A stretch of DNA of 64,000 nt from Pseudidiomarina halophila (GTDB taxonomy: Bacteria; Pseudomonadota; Gammaproteobacteria; Enterobacterales; Alteromonadaceae): contig NZ_PIPW01000003.1 of the NCBI RefSeq assembly GCF_003987215.1, positions 186,001-250,000 of the forward strand, written 5' to 3'. A program made the translations under genes and the position numbers. The notes under the pieces are model-generated. The model saw only the letters and a program-made list of their open reading frames with translations. It had not been told where the DNA came from and ran no database searches. Below are positions 11,543-21,368 of this stretch, piece by piece (positions within the stretch are counted from its first letter, which is position 1; each line of letters begins with the position of its first letter).

Positions 11543-13021
11543 GTGGCAACGAAACAGCATTATGAAGTCATCATCATTGGCACGGGCTTCGGTGGACAGT
11601 CTGCCGCATTGCGCTTGAAAAAGCTCGGTATTGATGACTTTATTATGCTTGAACGGCGTGACTTTATGGGCGGTACCTGGTGCCAGAATTCCTATCCAGG
11701 CGCCCAGGTGGATGTGCAGTCCCCATTGTACTCGCTGGCAAGTGAGCCTTACCCCTGGTCGCAGATGTTTGCTGAACAACCCGAGCTTGAGGCCTACACC
11801 CACCATGTTTTATCGAAACACCAGCTCGCAAATAAGGTGCGGTTGCGCTGCAACGTTACAGAATTACGCTGGTTGCCCGATCGGCTCTGCTGGCAAGTGA
11901 CAACTAATCAGGAAACCTACTTTGCCCGTTCAGTTATCAGCGCGCAAGGGCCACTAAGTAATCCTCTTATTCCGGAATTCCCCGGCCGCGAAACCTATCA
12001 GGGCAAGAGTTTTCATACCAATCAGTGGGACCATAGCTTTGATTACAGCGGTAAACGCGTGGCAATTATTGGCAGCGGCGCCAGTGCCGCTCAGGTGATT
12101 CCCGCGATTGCCGATAAGGTTGCCGAGTTGCATGTGTTTCAACGCACCCCACACTGGGTGATGCCGCGTCCGGATCGGAAATTCGCCCCTTGGTTTCAGC
12201 GCTTACTGGGGGTTAATGTTTTCTACCAGATGTTGCGTAAATCAATTTATTGGGCCCTAGAATGGCGCGTATTGGCATTTAAATACTCAAAAACATTAAT
12301 GAAGCTGTTCGCCGAGCGCGAAGCACGCAATCATCTGCGCAAACAGATCCCGGATCCGGAACTGCGCCGGCAGTTGACGCCAGATTACATGATCGGTTGT
12401 AAACGCATTATTGTCTCGAATACACTTTACCCTGCGCTGGCGCGGGATAACGTGACCCTGCATGACAAAACGGATGGTATCGCCAGCTTCACTGAGCAGG
12501 GCCTGAGAACCGCACAAGGCACTGAGCTCGAATTGGATTTAGTTATTTACTCAACCGGATTTAAAGCGACCGATGGCGCTTTAGGCTTCAATGTTGTCGG
12601 TCGCGATGAGCTGCGTCTTGATGAAGTCTGGGAGGATTATCCGCGCGCTTACCTGGGTACCACGATGCCCGGTTTTCCCAACCTGTTTTTGGTGACCGGA
12701 CCGAATACCGGCATTGGCCATACCTCGGCAATTTTTGTCATTGAGTCACAGATGTATTACATCATGCGAGCGCTTACCGAACTGCGGCGCCGCAATAAAG
12801 CTGCTATTGAAGTGACCGCCGAGGCGGAACAAGCTTATACCGATATGATTCACCATGAGATGGCGAAAACCGTGTGGCAAAGCGGTGGCTGCGAAAGTTG
12901 GTACAAGAGTAAAAGTGGTAAGGTTACGGCGATGTTTCCGGGCTTTAGTTTTGTCTACCGATTGCTGGCGCAGCGTTTCAAGCCGGCCCACCACCGCTTT
13001 AGTGACGGAGAGCAAGCATGA
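11543..13021 (+). CDS. FAD/NADPH Baeyer-Villiger-type monooxygenase
   Basis: A 492-residue flavoprotein. The FAD-binding GxGxxG is IGTGFGGQSAA near residue 12, and the NADPH-binding motif is IIGSGASAAQ near residue 178. Between them the segment YQGKSFHTNQW fits the Baeyer-Villiger fingerprint F-x-G-x3-H-x3-W, with Y for F, so ketone-to-ester oxidation is more likely than amine oxidation. The start is GTG at 11543, because the FAD strand begins at once (QHYEVIIIG). It is the first of three genes overlapping by four bases each; the second encodes a hydrolase, which fits an oxidise-then-hydrolyse pathway. Confidence 0.88.
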   Translation: MATKQHYEVIIIGTGFGGQSAALRLKKLGIDDFIMLERRDFMGGTWCQNSYPGAQVDVQSPLYSLASEPYPWSQMFAEQPELEAYTHHVLSKHQLANKVRLRCNVTELRWLPDRLCWQVTTNQETYFARSVISAQGPLSNPLIPEFPGRETYQGKSFHTNQWDHSFDYSGKRVAIIGSGASAAQVIPAIADKVAELHVFQRTPHWVMPRPDRKFAPWFQRLLGVNVFYQMLRKSIYWALEWRVLAFKYSKTLMKLFAEREARNHLRKQIPDPELRRQLTPDYMIGCKRIIVSNTLYPALARDNVTLHDKTDGIASFTEQGLRTAQGTELELDLVIYSTGFKATDGALGFNVVGRDELRLDEVWEDYPRAYLGTTMPGFPNLFLVTGPNTGIGHTSAIFVIESQMYYIMRALTELRRRNKAAIEVTAEAEQAYTDMIHHEMAKTVWQSGGCESWYKSKSGKVTAMFPGFSFVYRLLAQRFKPAHHRFSDGEQA

Positions 13022-13956
13022 AGAAGTTTCTGATCTCAGTAGCACTGATTGTGCTTCTGCTTTGGGCTGCGACCTGGCACCCGGCCACGGGCCAGTGGGT
13101 GTATCAAGCTACGACTCGCGCCGAAGCTATGCTCTATGGCTTTGAAAAAAAATCTGTGGCCTTAGCCGATATCACGTTCTCAGTTTATCAGCGACCAGGC
13201 ACTGAAGCAGCGGCGCCCACCCTAGTCTTATTGCACGGCTATACCGCCTCGAAAGAGCTGTGGTTACGTTTTGCGAATCAACTTGATGATCGCTATCACG
13301 TGCTGATCCCTGATCTTGCAGGGCACGGAGACACCGGTTTTGATCCGCAATGGAGTTACCGTCCGCGGGCTCAGGCGGCACGAATTGAGCGCCTTATGAG
13401 TGCTCTGGATGTAAAACACGCGGTGCTGATAGGGAACTCAATGGGCGGTTTAATTGCTGCCAACTTCGCTTTGGATTTTCCGCAACGGACGCAGGCACTG
13501 GTAGTGATTGATCCGGCGGGAGTGATTGCACCTCAGCCGAGTCGGGCGGATTTGCTTTTTAAACAAGGACAATCGCCATTTGAAATCGAGTCCTGGCAAG
13601 ATTTTCAGGAATTTTACGCCATGACCATGGCAGAGCCGCCTTATGTCCCGGAGTTTGTACTGCGCGGCATGGCAGCACGTTACCAGAAGCGCAAAGCACA
13701 GTACGTGCAGATTGCTGAAGATTTTCGCAATTTTGATCAACTAGATGGGCGACTTGAACAGCTGACCACGCCGACTCTGGTTATCTGGGGCAGTGCTGAT
13801 CAACTGTTAGACGTCAGTAGTGCCGCGGTTTGGCAACGCCAGTTACCGAACAGCGAACTGGAAATTTTCGAGGGCATCGGTCACATGCCGATGGTTGAGC
13901 GCCCAGCACAAACCGCAACGCGTGTTCAGGAATTTCTGCAGGGGATAGAGCAATGA
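13018..13956 (+). CDS. membrane-anchored alpha/beta hydrolase
   Basis: A 312-residue alpha/beta-fold hydrolase with an N-terminal hydrophobic segment (residues 4-19), so probably anchored or exported. The oxyanion motif is LLHGYTAS, the nucleophile elbow is GNSMGG, the acid is in IWGSADQLLD, and the histidine is in GIGHMPMVE. An ester or lactone substrate is plausible given the Baeyer-Villiger-type enzyme upstream, but the sequence does not fix it. The ATG overlaps the upstream stop (ATGA), which indicates translational coupling. Confidence 0.87.
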   Translation: MKKFLISVALIVLLLWAATWHPATGQWVYQATTRAEAMLYGFEKKSVALADITFSVYQRPGTEAAAPTLVLLHGYTASKELWLRFANQLDDRYHVLIPDLAGHGDTGFDPQWSYRPRAQAARIERLMSALDVKHAVLIGNSMGGLIAANFALDFPQRTQALVVIDPAGVIAPQPSRADLLFKQGQSPFEIESWQDFQEFYAMTMAEPPYVPEFVLRGMAARYQKRKAQYVQIAEDFRNFDQLDGRLEQLTTPTLVIWGSADQLLDVSSAAVWQRQLPNSELEIFEGIGHMPMVERPAQTATRVQEFLQGIEQ

Positions 13957-15047
13957 GCAAAAGACCTGGTGTTAATCCAGTGTTACGGCAATCGTTAGGC
14001 TTCGTTGTTCTGGTCCTGCTGGCTTACTTGTTATTGTGGCCGGTAAGCATTGATCCCCGTGCCTGGAATGCGCCCCGCGACCGTGGTTACGTTGGAGCTT
14101 ATACGGTAAATACCGAACTGCAAGAGGTTCAGGAGGTGGCGCTTCCGGATTCTGTCGGGCCGGAAGATATTGCCATTGACCCCAGCGGCCGTCCTGTTTT
14201 TGGGGTGTTAAGCGGCGACATCCTGCGGCTTGAGAGCGATGGTAGTTTTACCACTCTGACCACTACCGGGGGACGTCCCCTTGGTCTGGAGTTCGATGAT
14301 CAGGGTGGTCTCTGGATTGCAGATGCCTATCAGGGTTTAATGCATTGGTCACCTGCGACAGGCTTAGAATTACTGGTCACCGAAGTTGACGGGGTAGCGG
14401 TTCGCTATGCCGATGATGTTGATATTGCCGCCGACGGCACGGTGTATTTTTCGGACGCATCGACCCGATTTCCCGCCGGCAGTGTCGGAATCTATGACGC
14501 GAGCTTACTTGATATCATGGAACACTCCGGGAATGGGCGACTTTTAGCATTCGAGCCGGGCAGCGGCCGCACTTATACGGTTCAGGGTGGACTGCATTTC
14601 GCCAATGGTGTCGCTGTCAGTCATGATCAACAGTGGGTATTAGTCGCTGAGACAGGCAGCTACCGAATTTTAAAAATAGGCATTGGTCAGCATAATAACG
14701 GTGAAGTTTATACCTTGCTGGAGAATCTGCCGGGCTTTCCGGATAACATCAATGATGCTCCTGACGGCAAGTTCTGGATTGGCCTGGTGAGCCCTCGCAG
14801 CGCACTACTTGATGAGCTATCGGGTTACCCGTTCCTGCGTAAAATGGTACAACGTCTGCCGGCCTTTATGCGCCCCAGTGCCCAACGCTATGGACATCTC
14901 ATCGCTATTGATATCAACGGCAATGTGCATCAGAACCTGCAAGACCCAGAAGGCGGCTTTGCCCAGGTGACCGGCGCTGCTGAGTCAGCGGATAAGCTTT
15001 ATCTCAGCAGCTTGCACGAAGATGCGATTGCTATTCTCGAACGCTAG
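13953..15047 (+). CDS. SMP-30/strictosidine-synthase-like beta-propeller protein
   Basis: A 364-residue protein with an N-terminal membrane anchor (residues about 15-31) and a six-bladed propeller made of repeats such as [43 protein letters not shown] and [22 protein letters not shown] and FPDNIN are typical of the strictosidine synthase/APMAP/gluconolactonase group. Members with a metal site hydrolyse lactones or esters, so a second hydrolytic step in this operon is reasonable. It overlaps the upstream hydrolase by four bases and the convergent mscL by four bases. Confidence 0.82.
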   Translation: MSKRPGVNPVLRQSLGFVVLVLLAYLLLWPVSIDPRAWNAPRDRGYVGAYTVNTELQEVQEVALPDSVGPEDIAIDPSGRPVFGVLSGDILRLESDGSFTTLTTTGGRPLGLEFDDQGGLWIADAYQGLMHWSPATGLELLVTEVDGVAVRYADDVDIAADGTVYFSDASTRFPAGSVGIYDASLLDIMEHSGNGRLLAFEPGSGRTYTVQGGLHFANGVAVSHDQQWVLVAETGSYRILKIGIGQHNNGEVYTLLENLPGFPDNINDAPDGKFWIGLVSPRSALLDELSGYPFLRKMVQRLPAFMRPSAQRYGHLIAIDINGNVHQNLQDPEGGFAQVTGAAESADKLYLSSLHEDAIAILER

Positions 15048-15505
15048 TCACTCTTGCTGGGACTGAGATCTGAAGTACAGCTGGGACAACGGGTTGCCTT
15101 TAATGGAATGGTAGAGAAGCAATAGTCGCATGCCTTGGTGTTGACTGCTGCGGGTTCTTCTTTAGCTTTCAGATTATTCATCCCTTTAACCAGTAAAAAT
15201 ACCGCGAAAGCGACAATGATAAAACTAATGGTATTGGTGATAAACAAGCCGTAATTCATGGTTACCGCGCCGGCCGCTTCCGCGTCAGCAAGAGCGATAT
15301 AAGGGCCCGGGGTTTCGGCGCCCGCTTTTAACACCCAAAACATATTATTGAAATCAACACCGCCGAGTAACAGACCTATGGGCGGCATAATAATATCCGC
15401 GACCAGGCTTTTGACGATGGTACTGAACGCGCCCCCGATGATGATCCCCACCGCCATATCAACCACGTTGCCTCGCAACGCAAACTTCTTGAATTCGTTC
15501 AACAT
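15044..15505 (-). CDS. mscL: large-conductance mechanosensitive channel with zinc-ribbon tail
   Basis: Pressure-release channel of the inner membrane. The start is placed at the ATG at 15505 because [21 protein letters not shown] is the canonical N-terminus and GAGAGG precedes it; the frame extends nine codons further upstream. TM1 ([19 protein letters not shown]) and TM2 ([18 protein letters not shown]) are clear. At 153 residues it is longer than the common form of about 136. The extra C-terminus has paired cysteines C126/C129 and C140/C143 (CDYC and CPSC), a probable zinc ribbon. Confidence 0.95.
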   Translation of the reverse strand: MLNEFKKFALRGNVVDMAVGIIIGGAFSTIVKSLVADIIMPPIGLLLGGVDFNNMFWVLKAGAETPGPYIALADAEAAGAVTMNYGLFITNTISFIIVAFAVFLLVKGMNNLKAKEEPAAVNTKACDYCFSTIPLKATRCPSCTSDLSPSKSD

Positions 15506-15639
15506 AATTAGCCTCTCATAAAAACTCCGCAAGCCGATTGTTTGCGGACACGTATTTTTTATAGCGTATCTGCGAGGGAAGATAAACCTAACGGCTAAAT
15601 TCGCACCGGTACTTGTCGGTTTAGCTTAGCTCTTTCATA

Positions 15640-16800
15640 ATGAGTACCACGCACTCTGAACAAGGCGCTAAACTGATGATGAATCTGGCCGACTTGACGA
15701 CCCCTTACCTGTTACTCGATCCGGATAAAATGCGAGCCAATATTGCCCGCTTGCAATCCCATATGGCTGACTTAAACGTACCCCTGCGGCCGCATGTAAA
15801 AACCGCCAAGTCGGTCGATATCGTCCGCCGGCTATTTCCGACCGGCAGCGGACCTATTACCGTATCGACTTTAAAAGAAGCTGAGTACTTTGGCGCCCAT
15901 GGTTTTGATGATATGACCTACGCGGTTGGTATCAGTCCGGATAAGCTGCCGCGGGTGGCACGGCTGATTCGCAGTGGTGTGCGATTAAGTGTTTTGCTCG
16001 ATAGTAAAGCACAAGCCGAGGCAGTAGTAGCGTTCGCCAAGCGTGACAACCTCGCGCTGCCCGTGTTAATTGAAATTGATTGTGATGGCGAACGGGCAGG
16101 GTTACGGCAAGGGGACGGAAAGATCGTCGAAATAGCACGCATTTTGCACGAAAATAAACAGTTTATGGGTATTTTGATGCACGCTGGCGGCTCTTACCAC
16201 TGTCCGGATAAAGCAGCCAAGGAAGCCGCTGCGGAACATGAGCGTGAAACAGCAGTAGCCGTCCGTGACGAATTATTGGCCGCAGGTTTACCTTGTGATG
16301 TGGTGAGTGTCGGCTCCACCCCAACCGCGCATTTTGCCAAGGATTTGACCGGTGTCACCGAAGTGCGTGCCGGGGTGTATGTGTTTCACGATTTGGTCAT
16401 GGCCGGTATCCATGTATGCAAGTTAGAGGATATTGCGATTAGCGTTGTTGCGACGGTGATCGGACACCGGCCTGACAAAGGCTGGATTATGACCGACGCC
16501 GGTTGGATGGCGCTTTCGCGCGACCGCGGCACCGCCAAACAAGAGGTCGATCAAGGCTACGGATTGGTGTGCGCGATGGACGGCACACCTTACACCGACC
16601 TGATCGTCACCAACACCAGTCAGGAGCATGGCGTCTTAAGCATACGCAAAGGCAGTAAGGCTAAGCTGCCGAAGCTTGAGGTAGGCAGCAAGGTCCGGAT
16701 TTTACCGAACCATGCCTGTGCGACAGCGAGCCAGTTCGATGGCTATGTGGTGCCTGATGGTGATGATCTGGTTTACTGGCCACGCATCAACGGTTGGTAA
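15640..16800 (+). CDS. D-threonine aldolase / D-serine dehydratase-like PLP enzyme
   Basis: A 386-residue fold-type III PLP enzyme of the alanine-racemase N-terminal domain class. RPHVKTAKS near residue 50 supplies the PLP lysine; the barrel continues with EIDCDGERAGL and SVGSTPTAHF. NHAC near the C-terminus matches the His-x-Cys zinc site of eukaryotic-type D-serine dehydratase and D-threonine aldolase. It probably breaks down D-amino acids. The family usually starts near LADLTTPYLLLD, and AAGG precedes the ATG at 15676, so that later start is quite possible. Confidence 0.88.
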   Translation: MSTTHSEQGAKLMMNLADLTTPYLLLDPDKMRANIARLQSHMADLNVPLRPHVKTAKSVDIVRRLFPTGSGPITVSTLKEAEYFGAHGFDDMTYAVGISPDKLPRVARLIRSGVRLSVLLDSKAQAEAVVAFAKRDNLALPVLIEIDCDGERAGLRQGDGKIVEIARILHENKQFMGILMHAGGSYHCPDKAAKEAAAEHERETAVAVRDELLAAGLPCDVVSVGSTPTAHFAKDLTGVTEVRAGVYVFHDLVMAGIHVCKLEDIAISVVATVIGHRPDKGWIMTDAGWMALSRDRGTAKQEVDQGYGLVCAMDGTPYTDLIVTNTSQEHGVLSIRKGSKAKLPKLEVGSKVRILPNHACATASQFDGYVVPDGDDLVYWPRINGW

Positions 16801-16820
16801 TCGCCGGGATTGCGTTTGCA

Positions 16821-17285
16821 TTACTCGGCCGCCGGCGCGGCGCGGGTAGCATTCCAGTTCACGGCTTGCCAGCCATCGCGGCGGTTGACCAGTACCCCGG
16901 TATTAAGGAAGGTTTCACGAGTTTGATCCGCAAGCTGCGTTGAAACCAAGGTGAAGTTGACAATAATGGCCTCGCCGAACGATTTGAGTTCAACATCTTC
17001 TGCGGTATACCAAGCCGTTACTTCACCTTCCTCAAGCCGCTGCGCCTCGGTTAGGCCTTGCATCAGTTCGGCTTTGCCGTAGCGGGTCCCGCGTGAGCTG
17101 GTATAGGTCAGTTCCGGAGCCCAAAATTTATCATGGGCCTGCACATCGTTAATCGACGCACCATAGAGGAAGGCATCGATTGCTGCTACAACCTGCTGTG
17201 CTTCCTTGGCGCTAATGGGACGCGCCTCCTGCGCAATACTGGAACTACTGAGAAAAAGTAAAAAACCAAGCAAAAAGGTACGCAT
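16821..17285 (-). CDS. exported SnoaL/NTF2-like protein
   Basis: A 154-residue protein with a signal peptide (MRTFLLGFLLFLSSSSIAQE). The mature part is an NTF2-like cone with the pattern AAIDAFLYGASINDVQAHDKFW, YGKAELMQGL, and a C-terminal WQAVNWNAT strand, typical of DUF4440/SnoaL-like proteins. Such domains can be enzymes or binding proteins; no catalytic residue is assigned here. The start is ATG at 17285, with AGGAG eight bases upstream. It lies 11 bases downstream of the LOG gene on the same strand, probably cotranscribed. Confidence 0.78.
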   Translation of the reverse strand: MRTFLLGFLLFLSSSSIAQEARPISAKEAQQVVAAIDAFLYGASINDVQAHDKFWAPELTYTSSRGTRYGKAELMQGLTEAQRLEEGEVTAWYTAEDVELKSFGEAIIVNFTLVSTQLADQTRETFLNTGVLVNRRDGWQAVNWNATRAAPAAE

Positions 17286-17296
17286 GATAAATTCTC

Positions 17297-17890
17297 CTAG
17301 GTTTCGTTGGCAGAAATCCATTTGGGTTGCTGCGGTGCTTTGTGATCTTCCATTAACGCGAGAAGCTGCTTCGGTTCATCATGGCTAATGAGCAGGTGGC
17401 GGTGTTCGGCGCGAATAAAGCCTTGTGAGGTAGCGTTCTCAAGAAAGTTGAGCAAGCTGTTGTAATAACCATCGACGTTGAGTACCGCGCAGCTTTTCTG
17501 ATGCAAGCCAAGTTGCGCCCACGTCAGCATTTCAAACAGTTCTTCTAGTGTTCCCATACCGCCGGGCATAGCAATAAAGCCGTCGGCGAGTTCAGCCATT
17601 TTGGCTTTGCGGGCATGCATGGAAGACACCACATGTAATTCTGTCAGACCATGGTGCGCCAGTTCTTTATCAACCAGCGCTTGCGGGATGACGCCAATCG
17701 CCTGGCCACCCAGGGTTAACATGCGATCAGCAATAGTACCCATCAGGCCCACGCTGGAACCGCCATAAACTAAGGTAATGCCTGCGGCGGCCAGGGTGTC
17801 TGCCAAAGCTATCGCGGCGTCTTTAAAGACCGGGCTAAAGCCCGGATTTGCGCCACAATAAACACAAATTGTGGATAATTTTTGCGCCAT
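17297..17890 (-). CDS. LOG family protein (TIGR00730 type)
   Basis: A 197-residue Rossmann-like protein with the LOG signature PGGMGTLEE and the preceding SMHARKAKM arginine motif. Plant and some bacterial members cleave cytokinin ribotides; others act as nucleotide 5'-monophosphate phosphoribohydrolases, so nucleotide turnover is the likely role. The start is the ATG at 17890, preceded by GGAGTG; a TTG one codon earlier is less likely. It lies between the M24 peptidase and the SnoaL-like gene on the same strand. Confidence 0.9.
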   Translation of the reverse strand: MAQKLSTICVYCGANPGFSPVFKDAAIALADTLAAAGITLVYGGSSVGLMGTIADRMLTLGGQAIGVIPQALVDKELAHHGLTELHVVSSMHARKAKMAELADGFIAMPGGMGTLEELFEMLTWAQLGLHQKSCAVLNVDGYYNSLLNFLENATSQGFIRAEHRHLLISHDEPKQLLALMEDHKAPQQPKWISANET

Positions 17891-17903
17891 CAATACACTC
17901 CGT

Positions 17904-19271
17904 TTAGCGAATCACATGCCACTGGGTTTGCCGCCCTGCCAGATAAGTCACCTGCTCACCGTCAAAAAGCGCACTTTGCTCGAGCATGATTTGCACGTTC
18001 TGGCCGTCCCACATGCCTAACGGCACTTTCACATTTCCTTCCAGAGCATAGGCGGTATTAGCGTAGATGGGCCAGTCTCCGCGCACCGGGGTCGGTCCTT
18101 GGTTGTCCCACATGCCGATCGTAGGACCTGGCGCATGACCATAGAATCCCAGTGGATGCGTGTAGGTACTGGACATCAGACTGGCTTCGGAGCTTTTGGC
18201 GATAACGGCTTCCAGAACTTCATTGCCGGTGCGACCGGTTTTAAAGGCGGCAGCGAGATGATCCTGCCATTGGTTGCCGTGCGCCAGCGCATTCTGCAGT
18301 TCTGCGGGCACCTGATCCTCGCCAAATGGCAACACATAAGCCATTTCCTGAGTGTCGGTGCAGAGTTTCAGATAGCAGATACCAACATCCGTATGGATCA
18401 CGTCGCCCCGTTGAATCGTTTGCCCGCTCTGACCACAAAAAGCTTGCTCATCGGTGCAGCCGTTACCTGCCCGTTGCAGAGTGACATAAGGCATAAACCA
18501 GATGGGCAATTGCAATTCTGCAAAGCGATCGCGAATGAACCAGGCGACATCTTCGGTGGTGGTGACCCCGGGCGTAATGACTTTGTTACTGAAAGCTTCA
18601 GCGATGACCCCGCGTGCCAGGCCGACTACCTGGGGATAAACTTCGATTTCTTTTGCGCTGCGGGTTTCGACCCAGCGCACCACCAGTTGCTCAGCTGAGA
18701 CCAGGCGTTGCTGAAACTCCGCGGGCAGAACCTCACGTAAGCGCTGCTGTAAGCCATGGGTCAGACCGTCGGCGACCGGCCAGTCACGTGACACATTGAT
18801 GCCGATACGCGCAGGATCTTTTTCCGCAATGAGGTCCGCTAACGCCTGCCATTGGTCATCAAGATTGCCGCCAGACCAGACTGACTCATAAGGTTCACCT
18901 AAGGGGTAGCGGTTCACCGACAGGCGTTCAACCGAGCCATTTTCTGTCCGGTAGAATACCAGCATGGTGGTGCGCCGGGCAGCAAATGTGGGCTGTGGCA
19001 CCAGGGTATAGTAAACCGGGTCTTCCGCGTACTCGCGATTGATCACCAGCCACATGTCGAGTTCCGTCTCTGCCATCAGTGCCGGTAGCAGGGCCTCCAT
19101 ACGCTCGTTGAGCATGGCGTTCTCTGGTGCAATACGCGCTTTATGGCTGAGCACAGAGAATTCATCAGCGCCGCTGATGACGCGGCCTTGCTGAAACTCT
19201 TCAGCGTTAATCTGAGTCGTACAGACACCTGCTAAAGCAATGGCTATAAAGGTTTTAACGATCGAATGCAT
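17904..19271 (-). CDS. exported M24 (Xaa-Pro aminopeptidase-like) metallopeptidase
   Basis: A 455-residue protein with a signal peptide (residues 1-22, ending TQINAEE), so probably periplasmic. The N-terminal creatinase-like domain is followed by a pita-bread M24 domain from about residue 215. Candidate metal-site segments are GDVIHTDVGICYLKLCTD, HPLGFYGHAPGP and AYALEGNVKVP, where the last position carries Glu as expected. DVGICYLKLCTD fits the two-aspartate motif. Proline dipeptide cleavage is the family activity, but substrate is not proven. The start is ATG at 19271 after GGGGAA. Confidence 0.88.
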   Translation of the reverse strand: MHSIVKTFIAIALAGVCTTQINAEEFQQGRVISGADEFSVLSHKARIAPENAMLNERMEALLPALMAETELDMWLVINREYAEDPVYYTLVPQPTFAARRTTMLVFYRTENGSVERLSVNRYPLGEPYESVWSGGNLDDQWQALADLIAEKDPARIGINVSRDWPVADGLTHGLQQRLREVLPAEFQQRLVSAEQLVVRWVETRSAKEIEVYPQVVGLARGVIAEAFSNKVITPGVTTTEDVAWFIRDRFAELQLPIWFMPYVTLQRAGNGCTDEQAFCGQSGQTIQRGDVIHTDVGICYLKLCTDTQEMAYVLPFGEDQVPAELQNALAHGNQWQDHLAAAFKTGRTGNEVLEAVIAKSSEASLMSSTYTHPLGFYGHAPGPTIGMWDNQGPTPVRGDWPIYANTAYALEGNVKVPLGMWDGQNVQIMLEQSALFDGEQVTYLAGRQTQWHVIR

Positions 19272-19456
19272 AGCTAGTTCCCCGGTCATGGGTTGGCAAT
19301 GTAGTGGCCAACAAAGCGTAATTTATGCATCGATAGTAGCCAGCTTTACCGGCTTTACGCAACGAACAATTTGTATTCTTCGTTTGCTCACAGATCGATG
19401 ACAGCGCATCAGACCTTGCGTACACTAGCCTTATTGACTCAAGGAAAGTCTGGACT

Positions 19457-20020
19457 ATGAACGATCTGTTATCAGCACTGCGCCACGCCACCCGTGACGC
19501 GCACAGTCAACTGGATCATCATCCGGTATTGGCGCAATTGCTCGCGTCTGAGCTATCGCTTGAGCGTTACGCGGAGGTTTTACTGCTGCTTTACCCTGCC
19601 CACGCTGGTATGGAAGATGTGCTTACCGAGTATTGGTGTAAGGCTCCGGTCAGTTACGATTTACATCGGCGCGAAGCCTTATTGAGAAGTGACTTAAAGC
19701 AGCTTGGACACCATCCTGCCGAGCCATCCCGCTGGCCAGCGCCACAGAGTTTTTCGGCAGCGGTTGGTATGACCTATGTTATCGAAGGCTCGCGGCTCGG
19801 CGGCACTATGCTGGCGCGGCGTATCATGCGCCAGCTTCCGGACGCACCCTGCCGTTTTTTTGCGGAGGATGGCAGCCAACAGTGGTCGGCTTTTCAAAAA
19901 TTTGTTTTACAACATCAGCAGCTTATCGATCACAATGAAGCCATAACCGCTGCCCTGAAAGGCTTCGACTGTTACCGGACTGTCATAAACCTGGGTTACC
20001 CTGAACAGACTGAAAGCTGA
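19457..20020 (+). CDS. heme oxygenase (biliverdin-producing type)
   Basis: A 187-residue all-helical heme oxygenase. The N-terminus LLSALRHATRDAHSQLD carries the proximal histidine at H16, and TYVIEGSRLGG matches the conserved distal-helix Y-x-x-EGS-x-LG element. The enzyme opens heme to biliverdin, iron and CO. A bacteriophytochrome 15 kb away needs biliverdin, which makes a chromophore-supply role attractive; iron recovery is the alternative. AAGGAAAG precedes the ATG. It lies 22 bases upstream of an amino-acid permease, probably in one transcript. Confidence 0.9.
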   Translation: MNDLLSALRHATRDAHSQLDHHPVLAQLLASELSLERYAEVLLLLYPAHAGMEDVLTEYWCKAPVSYDLHRREALLRSDLKQLGHHPAEPSRWPAPQSFSAAVGMTYVIEGSRLGGTMLARRIMRQLPDAPCRFFAEDGSQQWSAFQKFVLQHQQLIDHNEAITAALKGFDCYRTVINLGYPEQTES

Positions 20021-20042
20021 TTATTGCAGAGGGAGAAAACCA

Positions 20043-21296
20043 TTGAGTTCATCTCGTCTTTTACGGTCTACATCATTACCTGGCGCCATCGTGTTAGGGC
20101 TCGGTTCAATTATCGGTACTGGTGCTTTTGTCAGCCTCGGCTTTGGTTACGCATTGGCCGGGGATATGTTACTTGGCGCAATCCTGCTGGCGGCTTTTGT
20201 CGCTTTATGTAATGGACTTTCCAGCGCGCAACTGGCTGCGGTGCATCCGGTAAGTGGCGGCACTTATGAGTACGGTTATCAATTTCTCAATCATGATTTA
20301 GGCTTCGTTGCCGGTTGGTTTTTTATCTGCGCCAAGAGCGCCTCAGCAGCAGCTGCTGCACTCGCCAGTGCCTGGCTGTTGAATCACTATCTTAACTGGC
20401 CGGAGTCTGCTGTAGTGGGCTTAGCCGTAGCTTTGTTGGTTGCTATAACCGCGCTAGTTCTTGGTGGATTAAAACGCTCGAACCAGGTGAATGGGGTATT
20501 GGTGACCTTGGCGATACTGAGTTTAGTTTTGTTTGTCATCTGGTCATGGCAACAGCCGCAGGCAGCTTTATCGGGTCTGATGAATAACAAAGCGGATGCG
20601 GGTTCAGCGAGCCGGGATGTACTGGCTGCTGCTGCGCTCCTTTTCGTTGCTTACACCGGCTATGGCCGCATTGCCACCATGGGTGAGGAAGTGCTGAACC
20701 CCCGGCATACCATCCCACGAGCGATCGTCGCAACGATGTTTGTGGTGACCGTACTTTATTGCGCAGTGGGGATGGCTATCGTCCATTTAGCGCCAGTCAC
20801 TATTGGTGATGACTTTATCCTCACCCAGCTGCTACCTGCGGGCTGGGTACATAACCTGATTTTCATCGGGGCAATTCTGGCCATGCTTGGGGTGGCGCTG
20901 AATCTGGTGCTCGGAGTTTCACGCGTGGTGCTGGCTATGGCGCGTCGTCGCGACCTGCCGTTGGGCTGGGCGAAACTGAATCTGGGCAATACCTCCGCAC
21001 CGGCGGCCACCTTGGTTACTGCAGCAATTATGATCGTTATTGCCTTGTTTGGCGGTATAAAGTTAGCTTGGACATTTAGCGCATTTACTGTTCTTATCTA
21101 CTATAGCATCACCAACCTGGCCGCTTTACAGGTAGCTACAGAGCAACGGTTTATCGCTAAGTTTTGGTCTGTGCTGGGGTTAGTCGGTTGTTTGAGTTTA
21201 GCCCTTATGGTGGATGTCCAGGTGATAACCGTAGGCGTGCTGCTTCTCGTTGTCGGCCTTATCTGGCATCGCTACCGTTTTGCGAAAACCTATTGA
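20043..21296 (+). CDS. APC-superfamily amino acid permease
   Basis: A 417-residue inner-membrane transporter with about 12 hydrophobic segments. TM1 carries the APC consensus GAIVLGLGSIIGTGAFVSLG, and TM6 reads AAALLFVAYTGYGRIATMGEE. The substrate is not determinable. The start is TTG at 20043, supported by GAGGGAG eight bases upstream and by the lack of an earlier ATG. It directly follows the heme oxygenase gene; I see no functional link between them. Confidence 0.86.
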   Translation: MSSSRLLRSTSLPGAIVLGLGSIIGTGAFVSLGFGYALAGDMLLGAILLAAFVALCNGLSSAQLAAVHPVSGGTYEYGYQFLNHDLGFVAGWFFICAKSASAAAAALASAWLLNHYLNWPESAVVGLAVALLVAITALVLGGLKRSNQVNGVLVTLAILSLVLFVIWSWQQPQAALSGLMNNKADAGSASRDVLAAAALLFVAYTGYGRIATMGEEVLNPRHTIPRAIVATMFVVTVLYCAVGMAIVHLAPVTIGDDFILTQLLPAGWVHNLIFIGAILAMLGVALNLVLGVSRVVLAMARRRDLPLGWAKLNLGNTSAPAATLVTAAIMIVIALFGGIKLAWTFSAFTVLIYYSITNLAALQVATEQRFIAKFWSVLGLVGCLSLALMVDVQVITVGVLLLVVGLIWHRYRFAKTY

Positions 21297-21368
21297 TAGA
21301 CAAGTAATCTTTAGCAATACTCGTTCTGTGGGTAGTATTTACCCGAAGCGCAATTGAAAGGATGGTCT

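Noticed and set aside
18099-18698. 199-codon forward open frame inside the M24 peptidase gene
   Set aside because: Shadow of the real reverse gene, which has a signal peptide and metal motifs; the antisense product shows no family feature.
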